This document shows, one piece after another, positions 58,636 through 64,000 of a stretch of DNA of 64,000 nt; within the stretch, counting starts at the first letter, position 1; each line of letters opens with the position of its first letter. The notes beneath the pieces were generated by a model, which had not been told where the DNA came from, did no database searches, and saw only the letters and a list, made by a program, of their open reading frames with translations. The stretch is from contig NZ_CP114779.1 of the NCBI RefSeq assembly GCF_027359375.1, forward strand, positions 1,652,771 through 1,716,770. The letters are read 5' to 3'. The position numbers were made by a program, and so were the translations under genes. Source of the DNA: Prochlorococcus marinus str. MIT 0919. Lineage in GTDB: Bacteria; Cyanobacteriota; Cyanobacteriia; PCC-6307; Cyanobiaceae.

Positions 58636-59406
58636 TTAGCCATTCCAGTTGTCTTTGTGCTTTCTCAAGCGATAAAATTCATCAACACTTTTAGATCTAA
58701 GGAATAAATTAGTTTTTCTTTCTTCCTCAAGGGTGCTAGGGAGGGTTGGTAAACCGTTAGCCCTTATTTCTATAACTTTTTCCAACCGCTTTTTGATTAA
58801 CAAATCTTCAGGGAGAAGGTTGTTGGCCCATCGCAGATTTGATTCAGTGTATTCGTGAGCACAATAAATTTTTGTTTGTGAAGGAAGTGAATTAATTTTT
58901 TTCAAGGAATAAAACATTTCTTTAGGGCTACCTTCAAACAATCTTCCGCAACCTCCACTAAATAAGGTGTCACCACAAAAAATAATAGGTTCCGTATCTT
59001 CGTTCTTGATTCCTGAAGAATAGAAAGCAATATGAGCTTTTGTATGCCCTGGAAGCGCTAATACCTTTACTTTGCAACCTAAGATTCTTAACTCATCATC
59101 ATCTTGTACGGAATAAGATTGAAATGGAATCCTATCCAAATCTTCTTTGCTAGCAATTACAGGAGTTGAAGGCCAACGTGTAATCAAAGATTTTGTCCCA
59201 CCAATGTGATCGTCATGATGGTGTGTTTGTAAAACGCAATTCAGGCTTAGATTGTTCTTATCAAGGAACTCAACAACAGGATCTGAAACTGATGGATCAA
59301 CTACGACAGCTTCTCTTCCTCTTTCCCAAATCCAGATAATGTTATCTGTAAGTACTGGAAGAGCATGAATTATGCAATTTTTTGTTTTCTTTGCCATTTC
59401 TTTCAT
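58636..59406 (-). CDS. gloB: Hydroxyacylglutathione hydrolase (glyoxalase II)
   Basis: Metallo-beta-lactamase fold enzyme that cleaves S-lactoylglutathione. It has the metal-binding THHHDDHIGG, GHTKAHIAFY, FCGDTLFSGGCGRLFEG and CAHEYTESNLRWA. 256 aa. A second in-frame ATG is three codons in. Confidence 0.93.
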   Translation of the reverse strand: MKEMAKKTKNCIIHALPVLTDNIIWIWERGREAVVVDPSVSDPVVEFLDKNNLSLNCVLQTHHHDDHIGGTKSLITRWPSTPVIASKEDLDRIPFQSYSVQDDDELRILGCKVKVLALPGHTKAHIAFYSSGIKNEDTEPIIFCGDTLFSGGCGRLFEGSPKEMFYSLKKINSLPSQTKIYCAHEYTESNLRWANNLLPEDLLIKKRLEKVIEIRANGLPTLPSTLEEERKTNLFLRSKSVDEFYRLRKHKDNWNG

Positions 59407-59435
59407 GAGGGAAAATTTAATCCCAGCTTGATTTC

Positions 59436-60083
59436 ATGATTACTGTTGCTTTAGCTAAAGGAGCTTTGCTCAAAGATTCTGTAACACGGTTTTCCAATGC
59501 GGGCTTGGATTTTTCTGCTGTATTAGATCCAAATAATCGCCAGCTAATGGTCCCTTCTACTTGTGGCCGAGCCAACGCCCTGCTTGTGCGTAATGGCGAT
59601 GTCCCTGTCTATGTAGCTTATGGCCAAGCCCAGTTGGGAGTCGTTGGGTTTGATGTATTGAGTGAGCATCAGACGTCTGTCGCTAATTTAGTGGACCTTG
59701 GTTTTGGTGGGTGTCATATGGCCCTTGCTGTTAAGGAAACAAGTCGCTATAAATCTGCGATAGATTTACCTGCTCATTGTCGAGTCGCAAGTAAATTTAC
59801 AAATTGTGCAAGACGTTTCTTTGAAGATCTTGATTTACCAGTTGAATTGGTTCATCTCACAGGTTCAGTTGAATTAGGCCCTATCACAGGAATGGCAGAA
59901 GCGATCGTAGATTTAGTAGCAACAGGTCGTACTCTTCAGGAAAATGGATTAATAGAAATTGATCATCTTTTCAACTCAACTGCACGATTAATCGGAAACC
60001 CCCTTTCATTGCGACTTGATTCAGGAGATCTTGGCAGAATTGTAGATGCAATGAGATTTCAAGAATTAGTTACTCCTTTCTAA
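59436..60083 (+). CDS. hisG: ATP phosphoribosyltransferase, short form
   Basis: First step of histidine synthesis. The short 215-aa form lacks the C-terminal His-sensing domain and needs HisZ, not in the window. It has [11 protein letters not shown], the [18 protein letters not shown] segment and [15 protein letters not shown]. The ABC exporter starts 3 bp later. Confidence 0.95.
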   Translation: MITVALAKGALLKDSVTRFSNAGLDFSAVLDPNNRQLMVPSTCGRANALLVRNGDVPVYVAYGQAQLGVVGFDVLSEHQTSVANLVDLGFGGCHMALAVKETSRYKSAIDLPAHCRVASKFTNCARRFFEDLDLPVELVHLTGSVELGPITGMAEAIVDLVATGRTLQENGLIEIDHLFNSTARLIGNPLSLRLDSGDLGRIVDAMRFQELVTPF

Positions 60084-60086
60084 AAT

Positions 60087-61886
60087 ATGGCCTTTAACGA
60101 TTTCCGTAGGATTAAACGTCTTGGTAGATATCTTCATAGAGATAGGAAAAGTTTGGTTGTCATACTTTTGATTATGCTGCCTGTTGCTTTAGCAGGTGCT
60201 ATACAACCTCTTTTGGTGGGTCAGGCAATAAGTGTCTTAAAAGGAGAACCGACTCTTGCTTGGTTTAGTAGTTTCTCAATGACTTCTTCAATAAGAGGAT
60301 TGGTATCTTTGCTGTTAATATCTGTTCTTTTACGTTTAGCCCTTCAGGGATACCAGTCTTACAACATTCAAAGAGTTGGTCAAAGGTTAACTGCTCGAAT
60401 TAGAGATGATTTGTTTGCGCATGCAATGTCGTTGTCCTTGAGATATCACGATTCAATGCCTGTCGGGAAATTACTTACAAGACTAACTAGTGATGTTGAC
60501 GCATTAGCAGAGGTTTTTGGTAGTGGTGCCGTTGGAGTGTTGGCTGATGTGGTAAGCCTCTTGGTAATTGCTATAACCATGATTTTAATAGATCCAAGAC
60601 TTGGTTTTTTGCTTTTATTCACACAGATTCCAGTAATTGCATTAATTTTATGGCTGCAAAAAAAATATAGAAGAGCAAATTATCAAGTACGTGAGGAACT
60701 CTCTCAGTTAAATGCAGACTTTCAGGAAAATCTTCAAGGTATTGAGGTTGTTCAAATGTTTCGAAGGGAATTTGTAAATGGTCAAATTTTTTATAGAACT
60801 GGTATGGCATATAGAAAGGCAGTAAATGGCACAATTTTTTATGACAGTAGTATTTCAGCTTTTGTTGAATGGGTTTCTTTGGCTGTAGTTGCATTAGTAA
60901 TTGTATTAGGAGGTTGGCTTGTTACGGCTGGATCTATGGGCCTAGGTACATTGACTACATTTATACTTTATTCTCAAAGGTTATTTGAACCCTTACGTCA
61001 ACTTGCTGAGAGATTCACTCAGATTCAAGGAGGGTTAACTGCTGTAGAACGGATAGGAGAATTTCTTGAAGAAAATATAGAAATTGTTGATAACAAAAAT
61101 AATTTTACGAGTGGAGCTGTTAAAGAAAAACAAAAATCTTGCAATAAAAAAGGCGAGGTTGTTTTTGAAAATGTGAGCTTTGCTTATCGGCAAGATGAAC
61201 AAATAATTAGTGACCTTAGTTTTAAGATCTCACCTGGGGAACATGTCGCGCTTGTTGGACCAACAGGCTCAGGGAAGACTACAGTAATTAGACTTCTATG
61301 CCGCTTGTATGAACCACAACAAGGGAAAATACTTCTTGATGGGGTTGACATTAGAGATGTTCCTATCGCAGAGCTTCGAAGGAAGCTAGGAGTAGTTCTC
61401 CAGGATACTTTCTTGTTTAGTGGGGATGTTTCTGAAAATCTTCGCTTGGACACTCCTATAGATGATGATCGATTGCAGAGCATTTGTGAGGAGCTTGGGC
61501 TAAGTGCTTTGCTGAATAGATTGCCTAATGGCCTTAACACTTCTTTAAGGGAACGAGGCAGTAACTTATCTTCTGGTGAAAGACAATTGTTATCTGTCGC
61601 TCGAGTGGCTATTCGTAGTCCAGATGTTTTGATAATGGATGAGGCAACTGCTTTTATGGATCCCTCTACCGAAGCAGCTTTGCAAGGTGATTTAGAAAGA
61701 TTACTTGAGAAAAGGACAGCATTAGTAATTGCTCATCGCTTAGCAACGGTAGAATCCGCAGACCGTATTTTGGTTATGCGTCAAGGAAAACTTATAGAAG
61801 AAGGTACTCACTTGCAGCTTCGAGCTAAAGGAGGCCTTTACTCTCAACTCGCGGAATTGCAAGAAAGAGGGCTGGCAAAACTTTAA
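60087..61886 (+). CDS. ABC exporter (MsbA/MDR type), fused permease-ATPase
   Basis: A 599-aa half-transporter. Six transmembrane helices (about 22-310) are followed by an ATPase domain with Walker A GPTGSGKTT, signature LSSGERQLLSVARV, Walker B LIMDEATAFMD and the His in IAHRLATV. It likely acts as a homodimer exporting lipid or a hydrophobic compound; substrate unknown. Confidence 0.9.
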   Translation: MAFNDFRRIKRLGRYLHRDRKSLVVILLIMLPVALAGAIQPLLVGQAISVLKGEPTLAWFSSFSMTSSIRGLVSLLLISVLLRLALQGYQSYNIQRVGQRLTARIRDDLFAHAMSLSLRYHDSMPVGKLLTRLTSDVDALAEVFGSGAVGVLADVVSLLVIAITMILIDPRLGFLLLFTQIPVIALILWLQKKYRRANYQVREELSQLNADFQENLQGIEVVQMFRREFVNGQIFYRTGMAYRKAVNGTIFYDSSISAFVEWVSLAVVALVIVLGGWLVTAGSMGLGTLTTFILYSQRLFEPLRQLAERFTQIQGGLTAVERIGEFLEENIEIVDNKNNFTSGAVKEKQKSCNKKGEVVFENVSFAYRQDEQIISDLSFKISPGEHVALVGPTGSGKTTVIRLLCRLYEPQQGKILLDGVDIRDVPIAELRRKLGVVLQDTFLFSGDVSENLRLDTPIDDDRLQSICEELGLSALLNRLPNGLNTSLRERGSNLSSGERQLLSVARVAIRSPDVLIMDEATAFMDPSTEAALQGDLERLLEKRTALVIAHRLATVESADRILVMRQGKLIEEGTHLQLRAKGGLYSQLAELQERGLAKL

Positions 61887-61905
61887 AAATCAAGTTGTTT
61901 CATCA

Positions 61906-62451
61906 ATGATTAAGAAAACTGCTTTTGGAAAATTTTTAGGAATAAAACCTATAAATGATAGTTTTTTGAATTCCTTTGAAATATCGAATGTTTATGGGGC
62001 AGAGGCTTTTGAATCCAAATCTTCGAATCCTGAGGTTGGATTTATATTTAGCCAATCTAAAGCTTTTGATTTAATTGAATTGGAGCAGCTTCTTCAATCT
62101 GTAGGTTGGAGTAGGAGGCCAATAAGAAGAGTGAAGAAAGCATTAGACAATAGCTTATTAAAAGTAGGCGTTTGGCGTCACGACCCAAGGTTCCCTAGGC
62201 TTGTCGGATTTGCTCGATGTACAGGAGATGGCGTGATTGATGCAACAGTATGGGATGTGGCTATACATCCTGTATATCAAGGGTCAGGGCTTGGCAAAGA
62301 ATTGATGAATTACATACTCGCAGCTCTTAAGGATATGGGTATTAGCAGGGTGACCTTATTTGCTGATCCTGGAGTTGTTTCTTTTTATAGAAATCAGGGC
62401 TGGACTTTAGAACCTAGAGGTAATCGATGTGCCTTTTGGTATGCTAATTAA
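61906..62451 (+). CDS. GNAT-family N-acetyltransferase
   Basis: A 181-aa protein with a GNAT fold. VWDVAIHPVYQGSGLGKELM is the acetyl-CoA motif A (QGxGxG/A-like), and YRNQGWTLEP is typical. It has a ~60-residue N-terminal extension. Substrate unknown. Confidence 0.87.
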   Translation: MIKKTAFGKFLGIKPINDSFLNSFEISNVYGAEAFESKSSNPEVGFIFSQSKAFDLIELEQLLQSVGWSRRPIRRVKKALDNSLLKVGVWRHDPRFPRLVGFARCTGDGVIDATVWDVAIHPVYQGSGLGKELMNYILAALKDMGISRVTLFADPGVVSFYRNQGWTLEPRGNRCAFWYAN

Positions 62452-62466
62452 TTGATTTATTATCTC

Positions 62467-63177
62467 TTATTTAAGAGAATAGTAATCTTTATATAGTGTG
62501 TATGTATCTTCTCCCTTGGACCAGCGATATCGGATAATTAAATTCTTAATTGAGTTCTTGAGGAGATTACTATTACGCCACCTCTTCCCATCGGTTTGAA
62601 TATTAACCATCAAGCTTCTTAGCCTTTTAACTTTTAATATACGAGTAATAAAATCAACGTCTTCCATAAGATGTAATTTCTTATATCCTCCCAACTGCAT
62701 ATAAAGCTTTTTACTTATTAATAACCCTTGATCTCCATATGGTCTTTTGAATATGTTACTTCTTATATAAACAGTAGCTTCTAAAAGTCTATAAATAAAT
62801 CCCTTATCTCGTATCTTAAAAGTAAAAAACCATGCATAATCTTTGGAGTTTTTGTCTTCGAGAATCGGTAACAACTTTTCCGACCAATTTGTTTCTAGTC
62901 TACTATCAGCATGTAAGAATAATAGCCATTCCCCTTTCGAAATTAAACCACCTTTATGTAATTGTAAGCCTCTATTTGCATCACTAGAAACTTTAAGGTT
63001 TGCCGGTGAAATCTTTGCAATATTCTTTGTTGAGTCTGAGCTGCCAGCATCAATTATATTTACTTCATGATTGTATGAGCATAAACCAATATCAGCTAAT
63101 AGGATAGGTAATCTTGACGACTCATTCAGCGTTGGAATGATAATACTTAATTTTGGATAGTTATTTACTTTAGCCAT
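62467..63177 (-). CDS. Glycosyltransferase family 2 (TIGR04283-like)
   Basis: A 236-aa GT-A glycosyltransferase. It has LSIIIPTLNESSRLPILL, DAGSSDST and the metal-binding DxD-type LHADSRLE. It overlaps the next gene by 13 bp, and the two are usually paired as a small sugar-transfer module. Confidence 0.85.
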   Translation of the reverse strand: MAKVNNYPKLSIIIPTLNESSRLPILLADIGLCSYNHEVNIIDAGSSDSTKNIAKISPANLKVSSDANRGLQLHKGGLISKGEWLLFLHADSRLETNWSEKLLPILEDKNSKDYAWFFTFKIRDKGFIYRLLEATVYIRSNIFKRPYGDQGLLISKKLYMQLGGYKKLHLMEDVDFITRILKVKRLRSLMVNIQTDGKRWRNSNLLKNSIKNLIIRYRWSKGEDTYTLYKDYYSLK

Positions 63178-63809
63178 GGATGCATGTCTGAAAGTTGATC
63201 AAGGTCATTTTTAAAGTTAATTAATTCATAACTTATATAATTCTTTTCAGCATTGCAAATTGTCTCTTTTAGAACAGAGCTGCTACCCCAATTAATTCCT
63301 GAAAAAGGTACCGATGTAACAGGTTTTACTAGTTCCCCTGATAAACCTAATAGCCAAAATCCACCATCTTTTGCTGGACCTATAACTAAATCAGTTCTTT
63401 TTAATGCTTTTATAGCCATCATTAAGTCCATTTCACAAAGATCAGCTAAATCTGCTCCTATAATGATTGTCGGTATTTTGTTTGGGTTTCTAAAATTATG
63501 TTCTCTTTGTATTTTAATAACCTCTCTCCTCATTCTTAATCCAAGAGTACCTTTGCCTTGTATGGAGATATTTTCTATACCAAGTGATTTCCCCCACCTT
63601 TTTGCTTTATTCTGACCTATCCCTTCAATTGCTAACTTCAAATTAATCATACCTTTCTTTTTAAGCTCTTTGGCAACAGAAATTGTGTGAAATGTTAAAT
63701 GGGTTTGTATTGACGCGGCACGCTCACAACCTATTGCTTTAGAAAGTCTTTTTTTGCAGCGATATGGAGCAGGCCATCTAGTCATGAGCACTACAAAAGG
63801 TTTCTGCAT
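63165..63809 (-). CDS. DUF2064/TIGR04282-family glycosyltransferase-like protein
   Basis: A 214-aa nucleotidyl/glycosyl transferase-like fold. It has VLMTRWPAPYRCKKRLS, IIGADLADLCEMDLM, and GPAKDGGFWLLGLS. It is upstream of, and overlapping with, the GT2 gene on the same strand. Confidence 0.85.
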   Translation of the reverse strand: MQKPFVVLMTRWPAPYRCKKRLSKAIGCERAASIQTHLTFHTISVAKELKKKGMINLKLAIEGIGQNKAKRWGKSLGIENISIQGKGTLGLRMRREVIKIQREHNFRNPNKIPTIIIGADLADLCEMDLMMAIKALKRTDLVIGPAKDGGFWLLGLSGELVKPVTSVPFSGINWGSSSVLKETICNAEKNYISYELINFKNDLDQLSDMHPWLK

Positions 63810-63995
63810 TGCTTGAGATGCTTAAAGAGAGAGCCTTGTCAAGATTATTGGAGATAATTCCAATAGAGTTGATTTGATGTAACTGACATGCATTGACGGT
63901 ATTGAATCATTGAGTTGTAAATGTGCTTGTCAGAACATTTACTGGAAAAACCACACACTCAATTCTAGTCCAGGAAAGCATTTAGGAGAAAAACT

Positions 63996-64000
63996 GTGCT
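63996..64000 (+). CDS. Start of a truncated gene at the window edge
   Basis: GTG at 63996 follows TTTAGGAG at about 7-nt spacing and reads fMet-Leu before the edge. From memory of Prochlorococcus gene order, dnaA could lie here, but five bases cannot show it. The 186-bp region upstream has no coding frame I can support. Confidence 0.3.

Noticed and set aside
63810..63995. DnaA boxes before the edge gene
   Set aside because: AAAACCACA is too far from TTATNCACA or TTTTCCACA; no cluster is seen.

Overview
The window is a compact, low-GC, gene-dense stretch of a marine picocyanobacterial chromosome. It carries an alpha-carboxysome operon with Form IA RuBisCO, light-dependent and light-independent protochlorophyllide reductases side by side, psb27 and a psaM-like gene, a ferrochelatase with a C-terminal chlorophyll-binding-type helix, and the ADO/AAR hydrocarbon pair. 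Together these indicate Prochlorococcus. The A+T-rich codon use and the extra BMC gene (csoS1E-like) after csoS4B suggest a low-light type; the strain assignment is inference. No tRNA, rRNA, CRISPR array or insertion sequence was recognised. The only mobile-type gene is a solitary tyrosine recombinase.

1-13 kb holds housekeeping genes on both strands: priA, a DUF3153-like protein, argB, a DUF2854-like protein, ssb, cobK, cutA, a PfkB kinase, purA, psb27, proS and ppa. 13-23 kb holds an ArsC/Spx-like protein, an orphan 499-aa membrane protein, lepB, a dihydroorotase-like protein that has lost its metal ligands, a double histidine phosphatase, a CPBP protease, an FtsL-like protein followed by ftsI, and tal. 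23-34.6 kb holds a ChlP-like reductase, frr-pyrH, cobO, the lone integrase, hemH, ilvB, pgeF, a Tab2-like protein and an S1-domain protein. 34.6-42 kb holds a creatininase-family gene that seems to start at ATT, the hydrocarbon genes (ado, aar) followed by accA and an SDR, then trpF, a site-2 protease and a lipoate ligase-like gene. 42-48 kb is a photosynthesis block: psaM, a small membrane protein and por on the plus strand, facing chlN-chlB-chlL on the minus strand.

48.4-57.9 kb is the carboxysome region: csoS1D, then (across rdgB on the other strand) csoS1-cbbL-cbbS-csoS2-csoSCA-csoS4A-csoS4B-csoS1E and a pterin dehydratase-like RuBisCO assembly factor. The 323-bp region before csoS1 has a LysR-type palindrome, and each gap between csoS1, cbbL, cbbS and csoS2 holds a stem-loop, which may set the different protein amounts made from one transcript. 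57.9-64 kb holds ridA, gloB, short-form hisG, an ABC exporter, a GNAT acetyltransferase and two linked glycosyltransferase-like genes. A GTG start with a good ribosome-binding site lies in the last few bases.

No wholly unknown multigene system was found. The most unusual items are the hairpins and palindrome in the carboxysome operon, the pseudo-dihydroorotase, the ATT start, a Cys-less CsoS2 repeat, a Psb27 without a lipobox, and several orphan proteins beside known pathways. Genes are so tightly packed that several convergent pairs overlap at their 3' ends.
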